From Mycobacterium sp. E787 (GTDB lineage Bacteria > Actinomycetota > Actinomycetes > Mycobacteriales > Mycobacteriaceae): a stretch of 64,000 nucleotides of DNA. Location of the stretch: assembly GCF_001668725.1 (NCBI RefSeq), contig NZ_LZKL01000012.1, forward strand, positions 62,001 to 126,000, in the 5' to 3' direction. Shown here piece after piece: positions 9,741 through 23,169 of this stretch. The notes beneath the pieces are model-generated. The model searched no databases, was not told the origin of the DNA, and saw nothing but the letters and a program-made list of their open reading frames with translations. The stretch's first letter is position 1; the number at the start of each line of letters is the position of its first letter. The position numbers and the translations under genes are program-made.

Positions 9741-10394
9741 CTACTGGCCCAGCGCGTTCTGCATAGCCCCGGCCAGGACGTTGACCGCGGGGCCCGCGTT
9801 GCCAGACTGGCAGACCTTGGCCTGCAGCAACACGTTTTCGCGCAGCCTGGTTTGATCGAAGCACCGCCGGTCGGTGCCGGCTTCCTGCTTGGTCCAGTTC
9901 GCGTCGGTACCCGTCGCCGGACCGCCGTCGAACGACCACACCTGCGTGGTCCCGTTGTCCAGATGCATCGCCGTGGTCTGTCCCGAGCAGCCGACGGTCC
10001 GGTCCACCACCCGATGGAAGGCCCGGGCCGCCGCCTCGTTGGTGGCGAACACCCCGACGGCCTGTTTGACGAAGTGGGTCTGGTCGGTGGCCGACGTCTG
10101 GGTGGTCGCCCCGTTGAACGACGCCAGGTCCGGGTCGTCGAACACCTCGGGCAGCCCGATGTCGGCCCAGTTGTTGCACACCGGGACGTCGACCGAATAG
10201 CCCTGCACGGGCTGGGTGAACGTCGACTCCCAGCCCATCGGGCCGCCGACGATGTTGCCGACGGACCCCTTGGCAAGGACGGCGTAATTGACCACCCCCG
10301 GCTCCGACGGGTGAGCGGCCGCCGCGGGTACGCCCGACGCCGTTCCGGCCGCCACCCCGACGGTCACCACCGCGGCCCAGATCCGCATGGTCAT
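9741..10394 (-). CDS. Exported sensor-domain protein, PknH-like extracellular domain (Rv3705c-like)
   Basis: A 217-residue exported protein. Residues 1-28 form a signal peptide (MRIWAAVVTVGVAAG core, cleavage near AAAHP). The remainder resembles the PknH extracellular sensor domain family, with four conserved cysteines (PVCNNW, TVGCSGQT, DRRCFDQ, AKVCQSG) expected to form two disulfides. It has no kinase domain, and the mature N-terminus lacks a lipobox cysteine. ATG codons at 10394 and 10388 are both possible starts. It lies 46 bases after the catalase stop on the same strand, so cotranscription is possible. The ligand is unknown. Confidence 0.8.
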   Translation of the reverse strand: MTMRIWAAVVTVGVAAGTASGVPAAAAHPSEPGVVNYAVLAKGSVGNIVGGPMGWESTFTQPVQGYSVDVPVCNNWADIGLPEVFDDPDLASFNGATTQTSATDQTHFVKQAVGVFATNEAAARAFHRVVDRTVGCSGQTTAMHLDNGTTQVWSFDGGPATGTDANWTKQEAGTDRRCFDQTRLRENVLLQAKVCQSGNAGPAVNVLAGAMQNALGQ

Positions 10395-10440
10395 GGGTTT
10401 CGATCATGCCAGGGGCGGGTGCGCGATAGCGAACGCCGGA

Positions 10441-11883
10441 TTATTGAGCCCGCAAACCCTCCTCGACCTTCTTGCCGAGATCGGGATCGACATTGCGCCA
10501 GTACTCGAACACCCGCGACAGCACGGGCTCTTTGACTCCCTTGGACACATGCCCGATGATGTTGTGCGCCAACCGTTCCCGGGCCGCGTCGTCGAGCACC
10601 TCGCGGACCATGGTGCCGGCCTGGCCCCAGTCGTCGTCCTCGGGATGCAGCGTGTACGCGGCGCGGACCATGTCGCCGTCGGCGTGCCAGCGCACCTCGG
10701 CGGCGCGCGCCGGGTCCGCCTGCGGACCGCCGTAGGAATTGGGCGCATACACCGGATCGGAGACGTTCTTCACCCGCATCGCGCCGTCCTTGGAGTAGCT
10801 GTTGACCTCGACTTTGGGCGAGTTGACCGGGATCTGCCGGTAGTTGGTGCCCAGCCGGGCGCGGTGCGCGTCGGAGTAGGAGAAGCCGCGGGCCTGCAGC
10901 ATCTTGTCCGGGCTCAACCCGGTGCCGGGCACCAGGTTGTTGGGCTCGAAGGCCGCCTGCTCTATTTCGGTGTGGTAGTCGGTGACGTTGCGGTCCAGGG
11001 TCAGCTTCCCGACGTCGATCAGCGGATAGTCTCCGTGCGGCCACACCTTGGTCAGGTCGAACGGGTTGAACCGGTAGTTGCGGGCCTCCTCGTACGGCAT
11101 GATCTGCATCTTCAGCGTCCAACTCGGGTGATCGCCGCGCTCGATCGCCTCGTAGAGGTCCCGCTGGTGGTAGTCGCCGTCCTCACCGGCCAGGTGGTCG
11201 GCCTCCTCCTGGGTCAGGAAGTCGACGCCCTGATCGGTGATGAAGTGATACTTCACCCAGAAGATCTCGCCGGCGGCGTTGATCCAGCTGTAGGTGTGGC
11301 TGCTGTAGCCGTTCATGTGGCGCCAGCTCTTGGGGATCCCGCGATCGCCCATCAGCCAGGTGACCTGGTGCGCCGACTCCGGCGACAGCGTCCAGAAGTC
11401 CCACTGCATGTTGTTGTCACGCAAATTCGTTGCCTGCATGCGCTTTTGGGACCGGATGAAGTGCTGGAACTTCAGCGGGTCGCGCATGAAGAAGACCGGC
11501 GTGTTGTTGCCGACCATGTCGAAGTTGCCCTCGGTGGTGTAGAACTTCAACGCGAAGCCACGCGGGTCCCGCCACGTGTCCGGGCTGCCGCGCTCGCCGG
11601 CGACGGTGGAAAACCTGATCAGCGTCTCGGTTCTGGTGCCCGGCTGGAACACCGCGGCCCTGGTGAACCTGCTGACGTCGTTGGTCACCTCGAAGTGCCC
11701 GAACGCGCCCCCGCCCTTGGCGTGCGGTTGGCGCTCCGGGATGCGTTCCCGGTTGAACATCGCCATCTGCTCGATCAGGTAGTGATCCTGCAGCAGGATC
11801 GGACCGTCGGGGCCGATCGTCAACGATTGGTCGTCGCTGGGCGCGGGGGTGCCGGCGTCGGTGGTCGTGTAGCGTTCCGTCAT
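10441..11883 (-). CDS. katA: Monofunctional haem catalase
   Basis: Decomposes hydrogen peroxide. The 480-residue size fits a small-subunit catalase. Catalytic residues are present: His54 ([12 protein letters not shown]), Asn127 (VGNNTPVFF) and the haem-ligating Tyr in [15 protein letters not shown] near residue 337. It is not a KatG-type catalase-peroxidase. The ATG follows CAGGAGG. To my knowledge M. tuberculosis lacks this gene here, between the homologues of Rv3705c and Rv3705A/Rv3706c, so it is an insertion or was lost there. Codon use matches its neighbours. Confidence 0.95.
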   Translation of the reverse strand: MTERYTTTDAGTPAPSDDQSLTIGPDGPILLQDHYLIEQMAMFNRERIPERQPHAKGGGAFGHFEVTNDVSRFTRAAVFQPGTRTETLIRFSTVAGERGSPDTWRDPRGFALKFYTTEGNFDMVGNNTPVFFMRDPLKFQHFIRSQKRMQATNLRDNNMQWDFWTLSPESAHQVTWLMGDRGIPKSWRHMNGYSSHTYSWINAAGEIFWVKYHFITDQGVDFLTQEEADHLAGEDGDYHQRDLYEAIERGDHPSWTLKMQIMPYEEARNYRFNPFDLTKVWPHGDYPLIDVGKLTLDRNVTDYHTEIEQAAFEPNNLVPGTGLSPDKMLQARGFSYSDAHRARLGTNYRQIPVNSPKVEVNSYSKDGAMRVKNVSDPVYAPNSYGGPQADPARAAEVRWHADGDMVRAAYTLHPEDDDWGQAGTMVREVLDDAARERLAHNIIGHVSKGVKEPVLSRVFEYWRNVDPDLGKKVEEGLRAQ

Positions 11884-11952
11884 CTTTGCTGCCTCCTGGT
11901 TAAATCGAAGCGGCCCAACAACTTTGGCCGCTGCACGGAAAGCCGGGCAGGC

Positions 11953-12429
11953 CTACGGGCGCGGATTGCCCGGGGTGTTCGGCGCCGGCGCGGGCGGGCT
12001 GGGTGTCGGAGCCTGGCTCGGCCCACCCGGACCACCCGGGCCCGAGGGCGGCGGACCGATCGGGCCGCCCGGCCCGCCCGGGCCGAAGCCCGGCGGCGGA
12101 CCCCACGGCCCGACGACCGTCCCGGGGCCACCGGCGCCGAACTGCCACGCTCCGCCGCCCGGGCCGCCCGGGCCGCCCGGGCCGCCGGGACCGCCGGGGC
12201 CGTACATCATCCCGTGATGGTGTTTGTGGTAGCAGTGGTGGTCGAACCCCACGATCATGGCGCCGGCGAAGAAAATGGTCGAGAGAATGAAAACTATCCC
12301 GGCGACGATCACCACCCACGCGGCGGCCACGTAGAGCCTGGGAGGTTTGACCCGCTCGTACGCCGGAGCAGCGGGTGGCCCCGCCGCGACGGAAGTCGGT
12401 TGCCTTGGCGGTTCGGGTGTTTGGGTCAT
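11953..12429 (-). CDS. Membrane-anchored His- and Gly-Pro-rich protein, copy 1
   Basis: A 158-residue protein with a short cytoplasmic N-terminus, one membrane segment (residues ~33-60, VAAAWVVIVAGIVFILSTIF), a histidine cluster (FDHHCYHKHHHGMM) and a collagen-like tail of repeated Gly-Pro-Gly units ending in Ala/Pro-rich sequence. It resembles the proline-rich proteins annotated as Rv3705A/Rv3706c. The His cluster next to the membrane could bind metal, which is inference. It shares its whole architecture with the gene at 12556-12957, so the two are tandem paralogues. Confidence 0.75.
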   Translation of the reverse strand: MTQTPEPPRQPTSVAAGPPAAPAYERVKPPRLYVAAAWVVIVAGIVFILSTIFFAGAMIVGFDHHCYHKHHHGMMYGPGGPGGPGGPGGPGGGAWQFGAGGPGTVVGPWGPPPGFGPGGPGGPIGPPPSGPGGPGGPSQAPTPSPPAPAPNTPGNPRP

Positions 12430-12555
12430 GCCTTGAATATGCCCCCGTCGCGAGCCGCGATAACAGGTGCGTCGATAAAAGTTGCTGTGAATTGTGTAGC
12501 CCGGCGCTCGTGCGAGCGCCGGGCTATCAGTGGAGGGTTCAGCGGCCCGCCGCGG

Positions 12556-12957
12556 TTACGGCGTGCGAGACGGCGCGACCGACGACGGAATCTGGCTGGG
12601 TCCGGGCGCACCCGGGGTTGCCGAGGCGGGCCCACCGCCCTGGACCGCCGCGGGGCCACCGCCCGGGCCGCCGGGCCCGCCGGGACCGCCCGGGCCGCCG
12701 AAGCGGTGCGGGTGCATGAAGGCCGCGTGGTGCTTGTGGTGGTGCATGCCGCCGCCGTGATGCCCGAGCGCCATGCCGGTGAAGAAGATCACCGAGACGA
12801 TGAACACGACGCCGGCGACGATGGCGACCCATGCCGCGGCGATGAAGACGCGGGGGGTGCGGTAGAGCGCAGCTGCGGTTGCCGCCGCAGGCGCCGGTGC
12901 AGTTGCGGTGTGAGTCCGCTCAGTGGGGGTGTCAGATGTTTCACTCATGAGACTCAT
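12556..12957 (-). CDS. Membrane-anchored His- and Gly-Pro-rich protein, copy 2
   Basis: A 133-residue paralogue of the gene at 11953-12429: Thr/Ala-rich N-terminus, one membrane segment (IAAAWVAIVAGVVFIVSVIFF), a histidine-rich stretch (GHHGGGMHHHKHH) and a run of Gly-Pro-Gly. The near-identical AAAWVxIVAGxVFIxSxIFFxG segment shows common origin. The start may be the ATG at 12957 or the second at 12948. Function is unknown. The exposed His-rich part suggests metal or pH sensing, but nothing proves it. Confidence 0.75.
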   Translation of the reverse strand: MSLMSETSDTPTERTHTATAPAPAAATAAALYRTPRVFIAAAWVAIVAGVVFIVSVIFFTGMALGHHGGGMHHHKHHAAFMHPHRFGGPGGPGGPGGPGGGPAAVQGGGPASATPGAPGPSQIPSSVAPSRTP

Positions 12958-13050
12958 GATGCGGGCGTCAACACAAGCTGTGGCTATGCGTTGATTAAGT
13001 AGCAGCTATGAGCTGAAAACGCCGTCACCTGCCGAAACAGTGTGGGCGGG

Positions 13051-16493
<3,443 letters not shown>

Positions 16494-16569
16494 TGTTGTT
16501 CGTTCCTGTCTTCGGAGATCTGGCTTCGAGTCCACAACAGAATACGTGCCGGCGCATCTTGATTTCCCC

Positions 16570-16635
16570 CCGCCGAACGTGGGTCCCAGGTACGAAAACC
16601 TCGCCGATTTCGTCCATGAGCCACACGTTCGGCGG
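16570..16635. promoter_or_regulatory. Perfect 12-bp inverted repeat in the ask-leuA divergent region
   Basis: CCGCCGAACGTG (16570-16581) and CACGTTCGGCGG (16624-16635) are exact reverse complements separated by 42 bp. They lie 77-142 bp upstream of ask on the minus strand and 38 bp before the leuA-leader -10 box. It could be a two-site operator or a hairpin in the ask leader. I do not recognise the motif. Confidence 0.5.
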
Positions 16636-16672
16636 CGTGCACCGCGCGTTTTGGTCCCGACGCGGATCGCGG

Positions 16673-16678
16673 TAGAGT
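16673..16678 (+). promoter_or_regulatory. -10 box of the leuA leader transcript (TAGAGT)
   Basis: TAGAGT fits the mycobacterial TANNNT -10 consensus. Transcription starting eight bases later would begin exactly at the GTG of the leader peptide (16686), giving a leaderless leader ORF. Confidence 0.55.
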
Positions 16679-16685
16679 GCACACC

Positions 16686-16727
16686 GTGCAGCGGGTGCTC
16701 CTCCTCGGACGCCGCGACGGGGTCTGA
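16686..16727 (+). CDS. leuL: leuA leader peptide with three consecutive Leu codons
   Basis: A 13-codon ORF reading [13 protein letters not shown]. An in-frame GTG at 16677 could extend it by three residues, but it overlaps the -10 box. The three adjacent CTC leucine codons (16698-16706) sit just before one arm of the leader helices, the standard arrangement for sensing charged tRNA-Leu by ribosome stalling. The ORF stops 76 bases before leuA and has no other plausible role. Leader peptides and structured leaders before leuA are known in Actinobacteria. Confidence 0.7.
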   Translation: MQRVLLLGRRDGV

Positions 16728-16772
16728 TCCAGACCGGCTTCCCGTCGCGGGTGTTCGCGATGCGCCGGTCTG
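16712..16772 (+). promoter_or_regulatory. leuA leader RNA: two interlocked helices (H-type pseudoknot)
   Basis: Helix A pairs CCGCGACGGG (16712-16721) with CCCGTCGCGG (16741-16750), ten perfect pairs. Helix B pairs CAGACCGGC (16730-16738) with GCCGGTCTG (16764-16772), nine perfect pairs. The 5' arm of B lies in the loop of A and its 3' arm lies outside, which defines a pseudoknot. A competing short hairpin, GGTCTG (16721-16726) with CAGACC (16730-16735), overlaps both. A ribosome stalled on the Leu codons would cover the 5' arm of A. Whether control is of transcription or translation cannot be told from sequence. Confidence 0.65.
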
Positions 16773-16785
16773 AGGTTCCTTCTGA

Positions 16786-18609
<1,824 letters not shown>

Positions 18610-19143
18610 TCAGACGGAGAGCAACCGTTCGAAGAACTCGCGGTAGCGCATCAGTGCGACGCGGAGGGTCTCGGTAGACGATTCCTCGCCGCGGGCCCAT
18701 TGCTCTTCGAGACTCGAGCGCGCGTGGGCGAACCCGCTCGTGAGCCGGTCGACCAGATCGGACACCAGCGCGTCAGCCTTGTGCACGCACTCCTTGGGAT
18801 CGTCGACGAAGGCCGCTTGCACGGCTGCCCACCGCCCGCGCATGTCCGCGAGCTCGTCCTCGGCGAAAAGGGCGTCCGAAGAGGACCGTTCGCCGTCCCC
18901 GGCCAGATGGCCGGCATTCTGCTCAGTCCCGCCCGCTGGTGGCGTCGCCCCGGAAGGCTGTTGACCAAAAGCGGTCGGTGCGTCGGTCGCATACTGGCCG
19001 ACCGGAGGCGCAGCCATCTCTGCTCCCGGGCCCACCGGTGCCGTCGCCGCCCGCCCGGTCTGGCCGACCGGTGGGGTCGCCCACTGAGGGGCCTCCGCTT
19101 CCGGGTTCGAGGGGGCGAATCGCGGGTTGTCGTGTGTGGTCAT
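18610..19143 (-). CDS. Conserved hypothetical protein of a paralogous pair (no membrane anchor)
   Basis: A 177-residue protein. The N-terminal ~85 residues are Pro/Gly/Ala-rich and disordered. The C-terminal half is helical with RGRWAAVQAAFVDDPKECVHKADALV and ends MRYREFFERLLSV (motifs quoted in parts: RWAAVQAAFVDDP, ADALVSDLV). The same two blocks occur in the upstream gene (RWQQVQTGFVDNP, ADRLVTEVM, HYRALFERLLE), so the two are diverged duplicates. Its ATG overlaps the upstream stop by four bases. I do not recognise a function. It is an insertion between the leuA and Rv3711c homologues. Confidence 0.7.
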   Translation of the reverse strand: MTTHDNPRFAPSNPEAEAPQWATPPVGQTGRAATAPVGPGAEMAAPPVGQYATDAPTAFGQQPSGATPPAGGTEQNAGHLAGDGERSSSDALFAEDELADMRGRWAAVQAAFVDDPKECVHKADALVSDLVDRLTSGFAHARSSLEEQWARGEESSTETLRVALMRYREFFERLLSV

Positions 19144-19715
19144 TTCCTTGCCTCCTGTGACGCGTGGTGATCTGTGTTGGTCTCGAGCAACCTCTCGAAG
19201 AGCGCCCGGTAGTGGACGAACGCCCTCCGCTGCTGTTCGGTGCTGATATCACCGCGCTGCTGCGACAGATGAATGCCGTGCGCGGCGCGATAGTTGTCGA
19301 CGATCTGCGGGTGGTCGACCGAGATGTCGGCAGCCCGCTGATCGAAGTCGTCGACGGGGTAGCCCCGCTGACGCATCACCTCGGTGACGAGCCGATCGGC
19401 GACGCCGACGGCGGTGGCCGGGTTGTCGACGAACCCCGTCTGCACCTGCTGCCAGCGTGCCGCGAAATCCGAGCGGGCGGCCGGCGGCAACGGCACGATG
19501 TCGAGTTTGTCTCGCCGACGTTCCCGGGCGGCCAATTCTTCCTGAGCCGCCTTCTCGTTCCCCCTTTCGAACACCAGACGCTCGTATTCGGGGCCGTAGT
19601 GCCGCTTCAGTCGCTCATTCTTCTTCCGGCGACTCGCGACGCTTGCCGCAACGATCAACGCGGCCACCAGGATGACTGCGACGACCGCGATGACGATCCA
19701 TTGCCAGACGGGCAT
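19140..19715 (-). CDS. Membrane-anchored conserved hypothetical protein of a paralogous pair
   Basis: A 191-residue protein with one N-terminal membrane segment (residues ~5-27, WIVIAVVAVILVAALIVAAS), a basic stop-transfer stretch (SRRKKNERLKR), a charged helical region and then the block RWQQVQTGFVDNP...ADRLVTEVM...HYRALFERLLE shared with the following gene. Start ATG with a nearby AAAGGAGC ribosome site. Translational coupling (ATGA) suggests the two products act together, one at the membrane and one soluble. Function unknown. Confidence 0.72.
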   Translation of the reverse strand: MPVWQWIVIAVVAVILVAALIVAASVASRRKKNERLKRHYGPEYERLVFERGNEKAAQEELAARERRRDKLDIVPLPPAARSDFAARWQQVQTGFVDNPATAVGVADRLVTEVMRQRGYPVDDFDQRAADISVDHPQIVDNYRAAHGIHLSQQRGDISTEQQRRAFVHYRALFERLLETNTDHHASQEARK

Positions 19716-19922
19716 TTCGGGCTCCTTTCGTACTCAAGTCGAATAACCGGGGCCACCTGAAGCCAAACAACTTGATGCCGTGCCCACGGGATCGAAAACG
19801 GTTCTGGCTCTTGCCCCTTGACCAAAACCAGTCGACCACCCTTTGGCGGGTAGCACTACACCCTTAAGGAGGTAATCAGCTGTGCTTGCTGCTGCTTGCT
19901 CGATCGATCCGGGCGGAAGCGA

Positions 19923-20915
19923 TCAGAACAACGCGAGCTGCTGGTCGAGCATGGTGACGTCGGTGAATTCCTCCATGCTGGTGCCGCCGGCGACCGTGCC
20001 GACGCAGTCCATGAACTGCGCGTCGGACACCACCGGCACCCCCAGCTGTCGGGCGTGATAGCCCTTGCCCTGCTCGGGGGCGGCGTCGTTGCAGACCACC
20101 AGCGAGGTTTCCCCGTCCACGACGTCGCGGTAGGCGAGCCCGGCGTGCAGGATCCGCTCGACGAGCTCCTCGTGGGTGCGCCTCACCTCGGCGGCCAGCG
20201 CCACCCGCATGCCCTGGACCAGCGGCCTGCCCCGCACGAAGGGCCCCGGGTTGAGGTAGGGGCACGGCATCCGCGAGGCCAGCACCTTCAACGGGCGCAG
20301 CTCGTCGTGGGTCACCCGGCCGTTCGGCCATTGCCGCCGGGTCACCGGGTGCACGGGCAGCCAGATGTCGCGTTCGCGCGCCCGCTCCAGCGCCGACTCC
20401 AGGACACCGGTCAGCACCAGCGCGTCGTCGAAGGCGTCGTGTGGCCGCTCCTGCACCACGCCCCAATGGGCCGCGAGCGTCTCGAGCCGCAGGTTTTCGA
20501 CCCCGAGGTCCAGTCGGCGCGCCAACTCGACCGTGCACATGACGTTGTCGACGGGCAGCTCGGCCTGGGCGAGCTCGGCCTCCGCGGCCAGGAACGCGTA
20601 GTCGAAAGCGACGTTGTGCGCCACCAGCGTGCGGCCGCGCAGCACCTCGACCAGGTCACCGACGATGTCGGCGAACTGCGGCTGGTCCTCGAGCATCGCG
20701 GTGGTCAGGCCGTGCACGTGGGTGGGACCGGGGTCCACCCCGGGATTGAGCAGGCTGACCACGGACTGCTCCACCCGCCCGTCGGCGTCCAGCCCGAGCG
20801 CGGCGACGCTGATGATCCGCGCCTGACCCGGCCGAAAGCCCGAGGTCTCGACGTCGATGACGGCCCAGCCCCCGCCCGGCTCGCTGGCCGGCCGCCCCCA
20901 GGACACCCGGTTCAT
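19923..20915 (-). CDS. DnaQ-like 3'-5' exonuclease with BRCT-like tail (Rv3711c-like)
   Basis: A 330-residue exonuclease of the DEDD family. Exo I is AVIDVETSGF near residue 18 (Asp, Glu), Exo II is LVAHNVAFDYAFL near residue 98 and Exo III is ERPHDAFDDALV near residue 156 (HxAxxD). The last ~90 residues (GMRVALAAEVRRTHEELVERI, VVCNDAAPEQGKGYHARQLGVP in part) look like a BRCT domain. It corresponds to M. tuberculosis Rv3711c, annotated as a DNA polymerase III epsilon-type subunit; a role in repair rather than replicative proofreading is also possible. Confidence 0.88.
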   Translation of the reverse strand: MNRVSWGRPASEPGGGWAVIDVETSGFRPGQARIISVAALGLDADGRVEQSVVSLLNPGVDPGPTHVHGLTTAMLEDQPQFADIVGDLVEVLRGRTLVAHNVAFDYAFLAAEAELAQAELPVDNVMCTVELARRLDLGVENLRLETLAAHWGVVQERPHDAFDDALVLTGVLESALERARERDIWLPVHPVTRRQWPNGRVTHDELRPLKVLASRMPCPYLNPGPFVRGRPLVQGMRVALAAEVRRTHEELVERILHAGLAYRDVVDGETSLVVCNDAAPEQGKGYHARQLGVPVVSDAQFMDCVGTVAGGTSMEEFTDVTMLDQQLALF

Positions 20916-20968
20916 GAGCTGAGCATGGCACGCGCGACCGACATCGCCGGTTCGCTACGAGTCGTGTC

Positions 20969-21091
20969 GCCCGAAATCCACGCGGGCGACCCGCAGCGCC
21001 CGGCGCACAACGCCGCGCTCGCGATCGCCCGAAATCCACGCGGGCGACCCGCAGCGCCCGGCGCACAACGCCGCGCTCGCGATCGCCCGAA
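20969..21091. repeat. 58-bp tandem repeat, two exact copies plus a 7-bp stub
   Basis: Units 20969-21026 and 21027-21084 are identical, each starting GCCCGAAATCC and ending CGCTCGCGATC; GCCCGAA at 21085-21091 begins a third copy. The array ends one base before the murT -10 box. Parts of the unit recur in inverted orientation at 32213-32269, so it belongs to a dispersed repeat family. Copy number may vary between strains. Confidence 0.9.
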
Positions 21092-21097
21092 TAAACT
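21092..21097 (+). promoter_or_regulatory. murT -10 box (TAAACT)
   Basis: TAAACT lies eight bases before the GTG at 21105, so the transcript would begin at or next to the start codon (leaderless). It abuts the 58-bp repeat array, so the array occupies the -35 region and upstream. Confidence 0.55.
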
Positions 21098-21104
21098 CAC
21101 GCGC

Positions 21105-22334
21105 GTGATCACCACCCGTGCACGCCTGGCCCTCGCCGCGGGAGCGAGCGCGCGGTGGGCGTCGCGGGTGACCGGGCGCGGGGCCGGGGCGATGATCGGC
21201 GGCCTGGTCGCGATGACGCTGGACCGCTCGGTGCTGCGACAGCTCGGGGCCGGGCGGCGCACCGTCATCGTCACGGGCACCAACGGCAAGTCGACGACCA
21301 CGAGGATGACGGCCGCCGCGCTCGGGACCCTGGGTCCGGTGGCCACCAACGCCGAGGGCGCCAACATGGACGCCGGCCTGGTGGCCGCGCTGGCCGCCGA
21401 CCGCACAGCCGGGCTGGCGGCGCTGGAGGTCGACGAGATGCACGTGCCGCACGTTGCCGACGCCGTCGAGCCCACTGTCATCGTGCTGCTCAACCTGTCG
21501 CGCGACCAGCTGGACCGGGTGGGTGAGATCAACGTGATCGAACGCACGCTGCGGGCCGGGCTGGCGCGGCACCCGAACGCCGTCGTCGTCGCCAATTGCG
21601 ACGACGTCCTGATGACGTCGGCGGCCTACGACAGCCCCCACGTGGTGTGGGTGGCCGCGGGCGGCGCCTGGGCGAACGACTCGGTCAGCTGCCCGCGCAG
21701 CGGCGAGGTCATCGTCCGCGACCGGGGGCACTGGTATTCCACCGGCGCCGACTTCAAGCGACCCAGCCCGCAGTGGTGGTTCGACGACGAGACGCTGTAC
21801 GGGCCCGACGGCCTGGCCCTGCCGATGCGGCTGGCGCTGCCCGGCGCGGTGAACCGGGGCAACGCGGCCCAGGCCGTGGCCGCCGCCGTCGCGCTGGGCG
21901 CGGCCCCCGCGCGGGCCGTCGCGGCGGTCGCCACGGTCGACGAGGTCGCCGGGCGCTACCGCAGCGTCCGCGTCGGCGACCACGAGGCGCGGATCCTGCT
22001 GGCCAAGAACCCCGCCGGCTGGCAGGAGGCGCTGTCGATGGTCGACAAGCACGCGGCCGGGGTGGTCATCGCGGTCAACGGGCAGGTGCCCGACGGCGAG
22101 GACCTGTCGTGGCTGTGGGATGTGCGCTTCGAGCACTTCGAAGAGACCCGAGTCGTCGCGGCCGGCGAGCGCGGCACCGACCTGGCGGTGCGCCTCGGCT
22201 ACGCGGGCGTCGAGCACACGCTGGTGCACGACACCGTGGCGGCCATCGCGTCATGCCCGCCCGGGCGGGTGGAGGTCGTCGCCAACTACACCGCCTTCCT
22301 ACAGCTGCAGCGAGCGTTGGCGCGCCATGGCTGA
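21105..22334 (+). CDS. murT: Lipid II isoglutaminyl synthase, Mur-ligase subunit MurT
   Basis: With GatD it amidates the D-glutamate of the lipid II stem peptide. The 409-residue protein has the Mur ligase ATP loop VTGTNGKSTTTRM near residue 54, the central domain signature DEMHVPHV and a C-terminal MurT-specific domain (ILLAKNPAGWQEAL). A long open frame starts at 19896, but this GTG matches the conserved N-terminus and sits just after a -10 box. It overlaps gatD by eight bases. It corresponds to Rv3712. Confidence 0.93.
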   Translation: MITTRARLALAAGASARWASRVTGRGAGAMIGGLVAMTLDRSVLRQLGAGRRTVIVTGTNGKSTTTRMTAAALGTLGPVATNAEGANMDAGLVAALAADRTAGLAALEVDEMHVPHVADAVEPTVIVLLNLSRDQLDRVGEINVIERTLRAGLARHPNAVVVANCDDVLMTSAAYDSPHVVWVAAGGAWANDSVSCPRSGEVIVRDRGHWYSTGADFKRPSPQWWFDDETLYGPDGLALPMRLALPGAVNRGNAAQAVAAAVALGAAPARAVAAVATVDEVAGRYRSVRVGDHEARILLAKNPAGWQEALSMVDKHAAGVVIAVNGQVPDGEDLSWLWDVRFEHFEETRVVAAGERGTDLAVRLGYAGVEHTLVHDTVAAIASCPPGRVEVVANYTAFLQLQRALARHG

Positions 22335-23034
22335 CTCCACCGTGCGGATCGGCCTGGTGTTGCCCGACGTGATGGGCACCTACGGCGACGGCGGCAACGC
22401 CCTGGTGCTGCGCCAACGCCTGCGCCTGCGGGGCATCGCCGCGGAGATCGTCGAGATCACGCTGGCCGACCCGGTGCCCGACTCGCTGGACCTGTACACG
22501 CTGGGCGGGGCGGAGGACTACGCGCAGCGGCTGGCCACCCGGCACCTTCTTCGCTACCCGGGCCTGCAGCGCGCGGCCGAGCGGGGCGCGCCGGTGCTGG
22601 CGATCTGCGCGGCCGTCCAGGTGCTGGGCCACTGGTATGCGACCTCCTCGGGCGAACGGGTCGACGGTGTGGGCATGCTGGACGCGACGACGTCGCCGCA
22701 GGACACGCGCACCATCGGCGAGTTGGTCAGCAAGCCGCTGCTGACCGGGCTGACCCAACGGCTCACCGGCTTCGAGAACCACCGCGGCGGCACCGTCCTG
22801 GGACCGGCCGCGTCCCCGTTGGGCACGGTGGTCAAGGGCGCCGGAAACCGCGCCGGCGACGGCCACGACGGCGCCGTGCAGGGCAGCGTCGTCGCGACCT
22901 ACATGCACGGGCCCTGCCTGGCCCGCAACCCGGAGCTGGCCGACCTGCTGCTCGGCAAAGTAGTGGGCGAACTCGCGCCGCTGCAGCTGCCCGAGGTGGA
23001 CCTGCTGCGCCGCGAGCGACTGGCGGCCCGCTGA
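22327..23034 (+). CDS. gatD: Lipid II isoglutaminyl synthase, glutaminase subunit GatD
   Basis: Supplies ammonia from glutamine to MurT. The 235-residue protein is a class I (triad) glutamine amidotransferase: nucleophile Cys in VLAICAAVQVLGHW near residue 95 and catalytic His in YMHGPCLARNPELAD near residue 193, which is typical of GatD/CobQ-like proteins. It starts inside the end of murT, so the subunits are translationally coupled. It corresponds to Rv3713 (formerly cobQ2). Confidence 0.93.
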   Translation: MADSTVRIGLVLPDVMGTYGDGGNALVLRQRLRLRGIAAEIVEITLADPVPDSLDLYTLGGAEDYAQRLATRHLLRYPGLQRAAERGAPVLAICAAVQVLGHWYATSSGERVDGVGMLDATTSPQDTRTIGELVSKPLLTGLTQRLTGFENHRGGTVLGPAASPLGTVVKGAGNRAGDGHDGAVQGSVVATYMHGPCLARNPELADLLLGKVVGELAPLQLPEVDLLRRERLAAR

Positions 23035-23169
23035 GGCCGCCCAGCGTGTCGTCGCAATGGGTTATATCTCGCGACGGCCCAACTAGCGGCGCTTCAAGGT
23101 TCCTTCAAGGATTCGTCCAGCGGCTTCACCGACCCTTTTCTCGACGCACCCCCCGAGAAAAGGACCCCC

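Noticed and set aside
19864..20058. Very strong TTAAGGAGGT ribosome-site sequence on the plus strand followed by GTG and a 58-codon frame antisense to the exonuclease gene
   Set aside because: The encoded peptide is Ser/Thr-rich without recognisable features and lies entirely antisense to a conserved gene; kept only as a curiosity for ribosome profiling.
20969..21091. CRISPR-like array
   Set aside because: Only two directly abutting 58-bp copies with no spacers and no cas genes; it is a simple tandem repeat.
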